DNA of 64,000 nucleotides, from NCBI GenBank assembly GCA_016709575.1, contig JADJMM010000006.1:62001-126000 (forward strand). Direction: 5' to 3'. Below the pieces are notes generated by a model, which was not told the DNA's origin, made no database searches, and saw only the letters and a list, made by a program, of their open reading frames with translations. The translations under genes and the position numbers were made by a program. Of this stretch, positions 49,045-59,474 are shown piece after piece; position 1 is the stretch's first letter; the number at the start of each line of letters is the position of its first letter. This stretch comes from Sphingobacteriaceae bacterium. Its GTDB lineage: Bacteria; Bacteroidota; Bacteroidia; B-17B0; Aurantibacillaceae.

Positions 49045-50188
49045 ATGGAAATAAGGGATGATGCACCGTTTATGTATGGCAAAATTGCCAGTGGCTCGGA
49101 TTTTACTAACCGTGAGAAAGAAACTACCCAGTTACTTCAGAATTTTCATGTGGGTATTAACACCATTCTTATTTCACCTCGTCGCTGGGGCAAATCCTCT
49201 TTAGTTAAAAAAGTAACCGAACATCCGCGCAATAAAAACAAAAACATTCGCTATTGCTTTATTGATTTGTTTAACATCCGTACCGAGCAGGAATTTTATG
49301 AGGTATATGTAAGGGAATTAATTAAAGTCACCTCCAACAAATGGGAAGAAAGAGTAGAGCAAGCTAAAAAGCTCTTCAAAAAATAATCCCGCAATTTACT
49401 ATTGGTTTAAACCCTGATAATGAATTTTCTATTGGTTTAGATATAAAAGAAATTAAAAAAGCTCCCGAAGAAATATTAAACCTCGCCGAAACTATTTGTA
49501 AAGTCAAAAAAATAAAACTGGTAATTTGTATTGATGAATTCCAGAACATTTCTTTTTTTGACGACCCTTTAGGTTTCCAAAAAAACTCCGCGCCCATTGG
49601 CAACATCATAAGCAAACTTCGTATTGTCTATATGGTAGTAAACGTCATTTATTGATGGAATTATTTTCAAGTCCATCCAAACCATTTTACAAATTCGGAG
49701 ATGTTATTTTCCTCGAAAAAATTAAAGAAAACTATTGGATAAGTTTCATTAAAAAACGATTTAGGGAAACTGGTAAAAATATAGAGCCACATCAAGCCGC
49801 TAAAATTGCTCAGCTAATGGAAAACCATCCTTATTTTGTTCAGCAATTATCGCAACAAGTTTGGCTCATCTCTAAAAAGACATGCACTGATAAAGACATT
49901 ACAAGGGCCGTAGAGAATCTTTGGAGTCATAATGCTATCTTATTCCAGCGCGAAACAGATAGTTTAACTAATAGTCAATTAAACTATTTAAAAGCAATGT
50001 GTCACAACGTAAAACAATTTAGCTCTGCTGAAACTATCAATACCTATAAATTAGGAACCTCTGCTAATGTTATCCGTATTAAAGAAGCTTTAGAGAATAA
50101 AGAAATTATTGATACCATTAATCCATACCCTGAGTTTATGGATCCCTTATTTAAAACATGGTTAACGAATGTTTACTTTAAAAGATAA
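49045..50188 (+). CDS. AAA family ATPase of the archaeal-type ATPase_2 group (two frameshifts)
   Basis: About 380 residues as a composite. Start ATG 49045 (MEIRDDAPFMYGKIASGSDF). Walker A LISPRRWGKSSLVKKV; Walker B KLVICIDEFQNISFFDDP; sensor-like SYCLYGSKRHLLMELF; C-terminal winged-helix-like region SQLNYLKAMCHNVKQFSSAE and GTSANVIRIKEALENKEIID. Indels near 49385 (AAAAAATAATC) and near 49582 (AAAAAAC) shift the frame. The family (PF01637-like) consists of stand-alone STAND-type ATPases of unknown role, often in accessory DNA. Its distinct operator-like leader and lack of partner genes fit a self-contained, possibly mobile or stress-related gene; that part is inference. Confidence 0.82.
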
Positions 50189-50189
50189 G

Positions 50190-52243
50190 TTAACCTTTAA
50201 CTTTTGTTTCAGCAATTATTAAATCAACTCTTCTGTTTTTCTGATGCTCACTTTCCGGACAAGTTACACCGTCCTTACAATTGTTAATCGGTTTATCTTC
50301 ACCTAAAGGAATAATTTCTACGATCCGGTCAGAAGCAATGTTGTTTTTCTTGAGATATTTAACAACAGATGCTGCTCTTCGTTGGGCGAGGTCTATATTG
50401 TATTCACGTGGACCTCGGCTATCACAATTTGCAATAATTTTTATATAGGTGTATGGGTTTTCTTTTAAAACTTTAATATCTTCTTTTAAGGTTGTAATGG
50501 CATCTGACCTAAGAAAATCTTTATCGAAGTAAAAATAAACTGGGTCAAGGCTAATTACCTTGTCATCCGGTTCCTTTACATAGTCAATGGTATCTGTAAT
50601 ATCTTTATCGTAGGCGATGATGTTTTTTCCGTAGCAATAAACTAATCTATCATAACAGGTATCACATTTAGATACAAACTGTACATCAATATTGTGATGA
50701 CCTTTTTTATCGAAGGCAAAACTAATCGCACTTGTATCTACATTTAGTACTTTGTTGTCTATTTTCCAGAAGGTATAAAGAGTTGGGTGACCATAAATTT
50801 CTTTAAACGCACTTAAGTCAATTTTAATAGAATCATTAATCTTAACTAAATTAAGATTCATTGCAGTATTAATTTTATTATTTAAAATAGAATCGTCGCA
50901 AATACACTTATTAAAATTGGGTTTATTTAGAAAATAGAAACGGTAAATATCCATATCACCATAACCACCTCTACGGGATGAAGAAAGAAATCCTTCCGTC
51001 ATAGTACTATCTAATTTTAAATAAATATCATCTGAAGGACTATTAATTTGCGGGCCAAGATTAATAGGGTCAGAGAATTCATTATCTCCTATAATAGTTG
51101 TGCTAAAAACATCATAACCACTATAACCCGGCAAGCCTTTAGACGAAAAATAATTGTTTTGCCGTCGGCTTGAATCTCAACACTTTCTTCATCCTTACTA
51201 GTGTTAATTTTTGGACCTAAATTAATAGGATCGCTCCAGGTGCTGTCTTTGGTTAGTTTTACCATAAAAAGATCAAGACCACCTTCGCCATTACGTTTAT
51301 TACTTGAAAAGAAAATTGTTTTGTTATCTGGCGCAATTGAAATGTGGTTTTGATAGCGACCCTTATTAATTTTCCTATTCATTTTTTCGGGTTCCGACCA
51401 AACGCCATCCTTTAGTTTTGAAACATAGATAGAATTGTTTTTATATGAAAATAAAATGCTATCATTATTAGAAACAGAAATAATAGATTCGTGTCTTTTT
51501 GTATTCTTTACATTGGCTAATTCAGAAGCGTGATTGGTGAAATTTTCGGGGGGTGTAAAACCAAATTTATACATGTGATTAGAGGTATACATATCTTCAA
51601 AATATTTACCATCCCATTTATCACAAGCTTGTCCAATGTTTTCTGGTCTGCGTGCAGTATAATAAAGTCGTCTTTCTGAAACATCAAAAACAGAGTTGTA
51701 TTCGGCGTAATAAGAGTTAACAGTGTGTCCAAGATTGATAATACCGGCAATGCTCTTTTTGTTTTTATCCGGATTACCTAAAGCGTAAGTGATATTATTT
51801 AATCTGTTATAAACATCGTATTTCAAACTATTATCAATAATAACATCATTAATGCCTTTATAAAAACTACCGGCTTGCTTATAGCCGCTTCCATAAAAGC
51901 AATAATCGCCAAATGCTTTCAAGATGTCGGGGATAGTATCGGAACCTTTCCTATAGCGTACCGCACGTTGTAAATAAGGAAGCGATTCATCAATTTGGTT
52001 AAGTTCTTCGTTTAAAATTAGTCCTAGTTTTAAATTTGCCGTATAGCTTGTTGTGTCGAGCCGCACGGCTTTTTCGTACGATTCTTTGGCTGCGTAATAA
52101 TTCCCTTTTACATAATGCTTATCGCCTTGTTTTATGGAAATTATTTTTTTGAAACATCCGCTAAATATAAAAGTTATAGAACATAGAAGTAAAAAATGGA
52201 TTTTTACTTTTTTAAACAGAAAAAACTTATAATGTTTAAACAT
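50190..52243 (-). CDS. OmpA-family lipoprotein with TPR and WD40-like (PD40) repeats, PorE-like (frameshifted)
   Basis: About 684 residues as a composite. Lipoprotein signal (FLLLCSITFIFSGC, Cys 30); TPR-like repeats (GDKHYVKGNYYAAKESYEKA, SLPYLQRAVRYRKG) to about residue 150; PD40 beta-propeller strands (ISIAPDNKTIFFSSNKRNGE, DPINLGPKINTSKDEESVEI). After a missing base in the run near 51147 come GYSGYDVFSTTI and SSSRRGGYGDMDIYRF, then a Cys-containing PKD-like spacer and an OmpA domain (IKIIANCDSRGPREYNIDLA, LAQRRAASVVKYLKKNNI, NRRVDLII). The order TPR-PD40-spacer-OmpA on a lipoprotein matches PorE of the T9SS, which anchors the machinery to peptidoglycan. The name is by architecture only. 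Confidence 0.82.
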
Positions 52244-52286
52244 AATTGTAGGAATTGCGTAATAGCTAGGTCTAATTAAAGTTTGA

Positions 52287-54128
52287 TTAATTTACTATTA
52301 CTTTCACGTGATAATCTATACCCTCTAGAGTAAGTGTACATATGTAGAGTCCGTTAGGAAGTTTGCTTTCAGGAACAATGTTTAGTTTGTTGGAGTTATC
52401 ATCCTGAATAAAAAATTTAGAATCATAAACAGTAGCACCTTTTTCATCTCTTAAGCTAATTTGCACCTCGTGATTGTTTTCGATACCTGATATATCTGCC
52501 GTAAACTCGCCTTTATTTGGATTTGGATATACAATAAATTTCACGTTTTTTTCTTTTATAACATTTATTGAAATGATATTACTAAAATGAAAAGAACCAT
52601 CTGTATCAAATTGTTTTAAGCGGTAATATGAAATACCATTCAAAGGACTTTCATCAATATTAGAATATTTTAAAATTTTATTACTATTACCAGCTGCTTT
52701 TTGCGTTCCAACTTTAGTAAACTCTTGTGCGTCTACACTTCTTTCAACATCAAAGTAATCACTATTTTTTTCTGTAGCTGTCGACCAAGAAAGTTCTACT
52801 TTATTCTTATTAAGAATACCGGAAAAATCTAATAACTCAACTGGTAATGGGGTAGAAGTGATATCAAGTGAACCTAAGGTAAAGCGTAAATTATTATTTA
52901 ATCCGGTTACGGCTGTAAACCCATAAACATTGCCTCCAATTAAAGCAGCTCCACCAACAACACCACCACCTGCAACAGTTTCGTCAGCAAAAATACCGTC
53001 ATTATCTGTGTCAATTAAAAGACGAAGTGTGGCAGGAACAACAGGACCTAAACCTGTTAAATCAAAACGAACATCAAAACTTGTGATAGAACCTGTTTCA
53101 GAACCTCTCCAAACTCTTCACAATCGTCCTTGTAATCCTTCTGCAGCTGGAAAATCGGTTGTTGTATAAGAGCCAACAACACCGTTATCATGTCCAAACA
53201 TATAATACTGTTATTTCCTAAACCAACAGGGTTTAAAATTCTAACCATTCCCGATCCTTGTGCATCAACATTTGTATTTGTTGCATTAACTCTACCAATA
53301 CCTGCAACTTCGTGGTCGTAATTTCCGTTACCTGCATTATCCTCATCGTATAAATCATCCGCAGCAGCAAGAGCCAGATTGTATTTAGCTGCTAAGTAAT
53401 TATTAACTATAACGCGTTGTGCCGAATTAAGAGGGGCATTATACATTATTACTTCTGCTAAATCGCCATTTATAAATCGGCCGGCAATATTTTTTTCGTT
53501 TCCAATATATACACTAAAAGTATTTACTGCGGGGGTCTTCGCTTCATTGTCTGTAAAAATCGAAGTAGAATTTCTGTATACATCACGCCCAACAGTATTA
53601 ACGAAACTATATTCTATAATATTAAAAGCGGCACCAACTACACCGTTTGCCGAACTTGGCGAAGTTCTTGTAGCATCTGTAAAAAAAAGAGGCGTGTGAA
53701 TATTATTTGTTGCATAACTAAGTAATTCAAAATTCTCTTGTCCATCATTTCCTTTCGTTAACCAAGCATTGTAATCTTTTGATAAATCAACAGCAGGAAC
53801 TATAAAAAAATGCCATTGGGTTAAATCTAATGCGGCATTATCGTTAATCCACATTTCATCATTAACTCCATCAAAATCTAACGAAGGATACCCATTAACA
53901 GAACCAGCAACAAATGTCGGCCGAGCTGCTGCCCCATTGGCAGTAGCATTAAAAGCATTGCCGGACTGGTCGGCCCAAACATTTACGCCACCAGCAACCA
54001 ATAGTAACCCCCTGTTTGCGTCAAACCAAACTTTATTATTGGCAGCGACTTCCAACGCCACCCGGACCACCTTGTCCAAATAAAATATTTATAGAAGATG
54101 TTAAACAAAAAGAAACAATACAAAACAC
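52287..54128 (-). CDS. LamG/ConA-like surface protein with T9SS type A tail (two frameshifts, one in-frame stop)
   Basis: About 610 residues as a composite. The N terminus reads VFCIVSFCLTSSINILFGQ then GGPGGVGS, shifting frame near 54065 into AANNKVWFDANRG; the GTG at 54128 is a tentative start. ConA-like lectin domain: VNVWADQSGNAFNATANGAA, YPSLDFDGVNDEMW, FINGDLAEVIMYNAPLNSAQ. Next is the domain often following it in Bacteroidota (DLYDEDNAGNGNYDHEVAGI, shifting near 53215 to YMFGHDNGVVGSYTT). A TGA at 53118-53120 replaces a likely Trp (GLQGRL-stop-RVWRGSETG). Then comes a fibronectin-like part (LPVELLDFSGILNKNKVELS) and a type A tail (FIVYPNPNKGEFTADISGIE). Probably a surface carbohydrate-binding protein. 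Confidence 0.8.
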
Positions 54129-54315
54129 ACGTTCCTGAATGACAAATTAAATCACATTCATAAATGCAAATAGTTTAATAGTAAATTAGACATGAGTAAA
54201 AACGTTATAAAGTTAACATTTTGCGAACTAAATTGAGTTGCAAACACCGATTAAATTATTAAGAATTATGTGTCAATGAGTTAACAGTATCTAAATTTTT
54301 TAGATACTAATATTT

Positions 54316-55053
54316 CTACCATTTTGTTTCAGCAAACTTTATTGGTGAAAATATATCGGGATTTAGTTCTTTTGGAAATTTTAAATCGTAATATTTCTCT
54401 ACCATTTGCAGCACACCGTTATGTTTAAATGTGACTTTTTTTGCCACCCAGTTGCCATTTACTTTTTCATAATCTCCAAAAACACAATCGGTAATATTTT
54501 CTTTCTTTTTATAAATGATTCGGTGCAAATACAATCGTTCTGCATCAATCCAAAACTGAGGTGTTTTTTCATCACCGGGTTGTACGCCAATAACATAAAC
54601 TTTACGTCCTTCAAACACATCCATATGCATTTCTTTTAGATTATAGCCAAGAGAATCGAGTAGGTGAGCAGTAATTTCAGGTTTCAAAAAGTATGCGTCA
54701 AATCCAACTAAAATTAAATCATGAATAAATGTTCTTGGTTCTTTAGCTACACCATCTTTAATACTGTATACTTTATTCACTGCAAAAATAACGCCGTCCT
54801 TACTCTTTTTACTATCAAATTTAATTGCTAGATATCCGGGAAAACTTCCTATCTCGTGCCAAACTTCTTTTTTTATTATAGAATCATTTCTATAAAAAAA
54901 AGCATCTTGAGTAAAACTAAAATATTTATACCATTTCTTTCCGCCATCATATTTTTTATACATGGCGTTTATTACATCATTTCCGTTTTTTATTTGTTGG
55001 GAAAATGAAACGGAAGAAATTAAAAGACTAAGTGAAAAGCAAAATGATTTCAT
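54316..55053 (-). CDS. Secreted protein with LolA-like fold, unknown function
   Basis: 245 residues, intact. Signal peptide MKSFCFSLSLLISSVSFS before QQIKNGND. The body reads like the LolA/outer-membrane lipoprotein-sorting fold: an N-terminal helix (DVINAMYKKYDGGKKWYKYF), repeated beta-strands with charged turns, and a strand pair QFWIDAERLYLHRIIYKKKE with FGDYEKVNGNWVAKKVTFKH. Such proteins in Bacteroidota are predicted periplasmic lipid or lipoprotein binders. Substrate unknown. It stands alone, with 187 bp of non-coding DNA between it and the next gene on its left. Confidence 0.7.
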   Translation of the reverse strand: MKSFCFSLSLLISSVSFSQQIKNGNDVINAMYKKYDGGKKWYKYFSFTQDAFFYRNDSIIKKEVWHEIGSFPGYLAIKFDSKKSKDGVIFAVNKVYSIKDGVAKEPRTFIHDLILVGFDAYFLKPEITAHLLDSLGYNLKEMHMDVFEGRKVYVIGVQPGDEKTPQFWIDAERLYLHRIIYKKKENITDCVFGDYEKVNGNWVAKKVTFKHNGVLQMVEKYYDLKFPKELNPDIFSPIKFAETKW

Positions 55054-55108
55054 TCAATGAAAGTATAAAAACACTTTCAAATACACTTACCGCAAACAAG
55101 GGGATTTA

Positions 55109-56287
55109 TTATGACAATTTCTGATAAGTCTGCCACCAGCGATCAGGAATCTCATTCTTAACTGCCATTTCATAATCTTTATAAGAACATGGAATTAAAG
55201 TATGACGTTCAAATTTTAATCCTTTATGAGGAGGATAGGGAATTTCCATCCACCAACGGTCGCTTTTTTTGCTTTTATAGAAATTGATTTCGTATTTCTC
55301 ATCTTGCAAAACTACATTAAAACGCAAGTATTCCGGATTAGTACGTGATGGAAAATCATTTTTACGATTGTAAAATCCATCCATAAAACACCAAATCATT
55401 TGAGCTGCTAAATGCGAAGTTTTTCCTGAAGTATCAAAAGCAGGATTAATTTCATAAATACCTAATGAAGTTAATTTATCACTCATACCCGCGTAACGCA
55501 TAACTTGACAAGCTTCCTCGGCATATAAACCGTTAGGCGATGCGTTTGGATTTGCAGGGGCATCAGCATGTTTAATGGAAGTAATATCAAAACTTAGCAT
55601 GTCGGCCTGACGGATAATTGGTTCTGCATCTTCAATTTTATCTCGTATTTGTCCGAGTCGATAAGAGTCAAAATATAATTTCGTCATCATTGCTGTTGAA
55701 GCCGGACTCACCAAATAAGTTTGATAACCGATATTACTATAGTTGAATAAATAATTGGGCTGATGTAAAATGATTTTTCCTAAGTAAGAAACATTGGTGA
55801 TGTCTTCTTCAGGGTTTCCTAAATCATAAGTTGAATCAACTGAAGCAATATTAATAGTTTGTTCTAAATCTTTGTACCCTAAAAATTGGGCGTAGGTTAA
55901 ATCCTGACTACCACCAATGATTACGGGGATAATATTTTTGCGGACTAAAAAATCCACACAGCTTTTTAAGGCGAAATAAGTATCATCAACCGAATGTCCT
56001 TCAGTAATATTTCCTAAGTCGGCCACTTTCGATTGAAAATTTCCGCTGTATAAACTGTATAAAAAATTACGAACTGTATCGGGTGCTAAAGAGCAACCTT
56101 CGTTATTGATAGCATTTCTATCTTCACAAACACCAATTATAGCGATATCAATATTCTCAAGTTCAGGAAAATCAGAACCTTCTTTGTAAATATCAAAGTC
56201 CTTTCCAAGTTGACCTTCTTGTAATTCTTTGTTTTCGTTTACTTGCTCGAAATTGATGGGCGTAAAATAATGGGCTATATCTGACAT
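55109..56287 (-). CDS. Arginase/formimidoylglutamase family protein with degenerate metal site
   Basis: 392 residues, intact. Ureohydrolase fold: IAIIGVCEDRNAINNEGCSL and APDTVRNFLYSLY at the N terminus, then the three motif regions that normally hold two Mn ions. These read IGGSQDLTYAQF (normally GGxH/GGDH), SVDSTYDLG (normally DxHxD) and LSFDITSIKHADAP (normally SxDxDxxDP). Several ligand His/Asp are thus Gln, Thr or other residues. It may be a non-canonical hydrolase or a pseudoenzyme. Bacteroidota databases tend to label this form formimidoylglutamase; the reaction would be glutamate plus formamide from formiminoglutamate. No histidine-degradation genes are nearby. Confidence 0.8.
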   Translation of the reverse strand: MSDIAHYFTPINFEQVNENKELQEGQLGKDFDIYKEGSDFPELENIDIAIIGVCEDRNAINNEGCSLAPDTVRNFLYSLYSGNFQSKVADLGNITEGHSVDDTYFALKSCVDFLVRKNIIPVIIGGSQDLTYAQFLGYKDLEQTINIASVDSTYDLGNPEEDITNVSYLGKIILHQPNYLFNYSNIGYQTYLVSPASTAMMTKLYFDSYRLGQIRDKIEDAEPIIRQADMLSFDITSIKHADAPANPNASPNGLYAEEACQVMRYAGMSDKLTSLGIYEINPAFDTSGKTSHLAAQMIWCFMDGFYNRKNDFPSRTNPEYLRFNVVLQDEKYEINFYKSKKSDRWWMEIPYPPHKGLKFERHTLIPCSYKDYEMAVKNEIPDRWWQTYQKLS

Positions 56288-56501
56288 TGCTAAATTGGCT
56301 TTAGGCTAAATTAAAGAAGTAGGGCTTTAATGAATTCAATAAAACTTAAAGTAATTAACACCATTAAGCTTAAAACAAGTTAGGTTAAGAATCTAAAATT
56401 TAGATTACTTATAACTTTAGAAAAACTATTATAATTTAACCAAAACCAATAGGTTGTATTATGAAATTTTATTTATCTTTAAGACTTTAAAAAATATTTC
56501 C

Positions 56502-59240
56502 ATGAAATTTAACTTTACAAAAAAATACAATTTATTTAAGAACGTTGTTTTCTTAACGATTTCAGTTTTCTTTATTTCAAATTCAATTACAGCGCAATCT
56601 ACAGCATGGCAATGGGCTAAAAGCGGTGGTGGTCCTGTAAACGATTATGTTAGTCGTACAATTGTTGATGCTTCTGGTAACGTATATGTAGCCGGAAGTT
56701 TTGAAAGTGTATCCATTACTATTGGTACTATAACGGTAAATAACGGAGGTACCTCAGGAAGAGGTATTTTTATTGCTAAGTACGATCCAAATGGGGTTGC
56801 GCAATGGGTACAACGTATTACCGGCACAATGAGTGAATACGTTACAGGTCTTTCTTCAGATGCATCTGGTAGAATTTATGTAGTAGGCCATTTTATCAGT
56901 CCGTCTATTTCTTTTCCTCCATATACTGCGGCCAATTCAAACACAGTTTCGCCAACAAACAACATGTTTGTTACTTGTATAAACTCTTTGGGTACACCAC
57001 AATGGTTTAACACTTACGGTGGAGTAAATCAGGAATTACCCGGTGGTTGTGCTTATTCAAATGCTGTTTCAGGATTATATGTATGTGGTACATTTTACGA
57101 TCCTACTTTAGCAATTGGTTCTGTTACCATAAATAATACCAGCTTAACAGGTAAATCTGAAGGTTTCTTGATTCGATTTAATAGTAACGGCACCGTGAAT
57201 TGGGGTAGAAATTTAGGTTCAGCAAACTCTGATGAATACGCTAATGATGTTGAAGTTGATGTGAATGGGAATCCAAATATTGTTGGGACTTATAATGCAA
57301 CTACCACTATTGGCACCAGTTCCGTTATAGCACAGTATGGTTCAGGCGATGTTTGGTTAGCGAAGTATTCAGCAGCAGGTGCCTTTACTTGGGCGACTGG
57401 TATGGGTAGTACTTCAGGTGATTATCCAAGTAATCTTGATGTTGATGGGTCGAACAACGTTTATGTTGCATTAAGCGGTCAGTCATCAATGAATTTTGGT
57501 TCTATTGGATTGCCAAATAGCGGGGGGTACGATGGTTATTTAGCAAAATATAATTCAAGCGGTATTGCTCAATGGGCAGTAAGGGCAAGTGGAACAACTA
57601 ATGATTATGCAGGTGGTGTTACAGTTGACGCTGCAGGTAATGCTTATTTTTTAGGTTATTTTGATGGTTCTACTTGTAATGTAGGTTCTGCAACATTATC
57701 TAATGCCTTCCTTGGAACCTATGATTTGTTTGTGGCGAAGTATAACACATCTGGTGTATACCAATGGAATGCCAAATCAACCGGTACAGCTAACGAAGTA
57801 CCGCCACCTGCAATTGACCTTGATGCGAATGGTAATATTTATGTTGGCGGATATATGGACGGTATGAGCGCTTTTTCTTCTAATACTATAACAACTCTTG
57901 GTGCTTACGATATTTTCCTTGCTAAAATAGGATGTTTAACAACCGGTATTCTTGGTCCATCAAATATATGTGCTGGTACTACTGCAACTTTAACTGCAAC
58001 CGGAGCTACTTCGTATAGTTGGAGCACAGGTGCTACCACATCAAATATTGTAGTATCTCCAACAGTCACTACAGTTTATACCGCTACTGGAACAAGTGGT
58101 TCTTGTGTTGGTACCGCTGGTACTTTAAGTTTAACTTTTTTACCTGCGAGTGCTTCTGCCGGTAGTAATTTGAGTTTATTATGTAAACAAAAATCAGTAC
58201 TAACCGCAACATGCAGCCCCTCGGCAAGTTCAGTAACTTGGACTCCTGCAACAGGATTAAGTAGCGCCTCTGTATTAACACCAACAGCTACAGTAACAGG
58301 GAATATCACTTATACAATGAACGTTACTTTAAGTAATGGCTGTGTTAAATCTCCAACTGTAAATGTTAACTCTGCTGTACAAACACCTAATATTTGTCAG
58401 GTAACAGTTGATAGTTTAGGAAATAACAATGAGATTTATTGGGAGAAAACATTATACCCAAGAGCGGATAGTTTTTTTGTTTACCGCGAGGTAAGCACTA
58501 ATGTTTATAGACTTATTGCCCGTCAAAGATACTCTGCAATGAGTATGTATGTTGATACTAATAGAAGTATTGGTCCGGCAAATGGCGACCCTAACTTAAC
58601 TTATTATAAATATAAGTTACGTATGAAAGATTCATGCGGCAATATGAGTGCAATGAGTTTGTGGCATGAAACCATATTTATTCAGGATCAAATGAACGGT
58701 AACTTTAACTGGAATATGTATGCTATTGAAGGAACAACTGCAACACCAATATCAAATTATAACTTAAAAAGAAGAATGGTTAGTACAGGTACTGAAACAC
58801 TAATTGTAAGTACAACCGGTGGTTTAGCTAATGATCCTTTATACAATTCATTCTGGCCATTAAATGTGAAATGGTTTGTTGATGCAATTGGTTTCAATTG
58901 TAATCCTACGGCAAAAGTAATGGTGACTAAAACTAAAACCAAGAGTAATCAGTCGAATGATAAAATTGCCTTAGGAATTAATGGTTACAGTTTAAATAGT
59001 GCCATTAAAATTTACCCAAATCCAACAAATGATATTCTAAACGTTGATTTAAACGGATTGGATAAAACTGAAACTGATGTTGAAATAAAAAACATGTTAG
59101 GACAAACTGTTTATGAAACCAAATCTTTAAATCAGCATTTAGTTATTAATACAAATGATATTGCCGGTGGTGTTTATATGATTAACATTAGCCAAAACAA
59201 AAAACTAATTTCTGTTCAGAAAATAGTTATAGGAAAATAA
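56502..59240 (+). CDS. SBBP beta-propeller repeat protein with T9SS type A tail (copy 1)
   Basis: 912 residues, intact, from ATG 56502 (signal peptide ending SVFFISNSITAQ). Residues of about 35-480 form SBBP-type beta-propeller repeats (pattern WAKSxGG...D...VDASGNVYVAGSF...AKYDPNGVAQW), repeated about eight times. Next comes an Ig-like segment (CAGTTATLTATGATSYSWST), then a roughly 300-residue region (QVTVDSLGNNNEIYWEKTLY; SLWHETIFIQDQMNGNFNWN) shared almost intact with the downstream paralogue. A type A tail ends it (IKIYPNPTNDILNVDLNGLD, AGGVYMINISQNKK). Predicted surface or released protein, probably a binding scaffold. Followed by its own terminator. Confidence 0.88.
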   Translation: MKFNFTKKYNLFKNVVFLTISVFFISNSITAQSTAWQWAKSGGGPVNDYVSRTIVDASGNVYVAGSFESVSITIGTITVNNGGTSGRGIFIAKYDPNGVAQWVQRITGTMSEYVTGLSSDASGRIYVVGHFISPSISFPPYTAANSNTVSPTNNMFVTCINSLGTPQWFNTYGGVNQELPGGCAYSNAVSGLYVCGTFYDPTLAIGSVTINNTSLTGKSEGFLIRFNSNGTVNWGRNLGSANSDEYANDVEVDVNGNPNIVGTYNATTTIGTSSVIAQYGSGDVWLAKYSAAGAFTWATGMGSTSGDYPSNLDVDGSNNVYVALSGQSSMNFGSIGLPNSGGYDGYLAKYNSSGIAQWAVRASGTTNDYAGGVTVDAAGNAYFLGYFDGSTCNVGSATLSNAFLGTYDLFVAKYNTSGVYQWNAKSTGTANEVPPPAIDLDANGNIYVGGYMDGMSAFSSNTITTLGAYDIFLAKIGCLTTGILGPSNICAGTTATLTATGATSYSWSTGATTSNIVVSPTVTTVYTATGTSGSCVGTAGTLSLTFLPASASAGSNLSLLCKQKSVLTATCSPSASSVTWTPATGLSSASVLTPTATVTGNITYTMNVTLSNGCVKSPTVNVNSAVQTPNICQVTVDSLGNNNEIYWEKTLYPRADSFFVYREVSTNVYRLIARQRYSAMSMYVDTNRSIGPANGDPNLTYYKYKLRMKDSCGNMSAMSLWHETIFIQDQMNGNFNWNMYAIEGTTATPISNYNLKRRMVSTGTETLIVSTTGGLANDPLYNSFWPLNVKWFVDAIGFNCNPTAKVMVTKTKTKSNQSNDKIALGINGYSLNSAIKIYPNPTNDILNVDLNGLDKTETDVEIKNMLGQTVYETKSLNQHLVINTNDIAGGVYMINISQNKKLISVQKIVIGK

Positions 59241-59257
59241 TAAGCTAAATATCCTTT

Positions 59258-59297
59258 AAAAGCCAATTGCAAAAACCTTGTAATTGGCTTTTTTTAT
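59258..59297 (+). terminator. Rho-independent terminator between the SBBP paralogues
   Basis: Stem AAAAGCCAATT / AATTGGCTTTT with a 13-nt loop and a T-run. A second small inverted repeat (AACCAAA / TTTGGTT) lies at 59339-59358. Confidence 0.85.
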
Positions 59298-59474
59298 GGA
59301 TAAAAAAGAAGGTATAAAGCCCTAATCATTTTTCGTTAAACCAAAACCCCGTTTGGTTAAGTTGTTAATTAATCTGTTTTATTATACGATACTTTTATAA
59401 TAGATAATTAGGCAAAGTTTAATGCCTTTAAATTATCAAGAAATTAAATATCAATTAATTATAAAATAAGACTA

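Noticed and set aside
49376..49615. Minus-strand ORF between the two ATPase fragments
   Set aside because: The plus strand here encodes Walker B (LVICIDEFQN) once the frameshifts are corrected, which explains the apparent gap.
52930..53169. Plus-strand Pro/Ser-rich ORF inside the LamG protein gene
   Set aside because: It is antisense to the conserved domain; the minus strand reads continuously through this region apart from one TGA.
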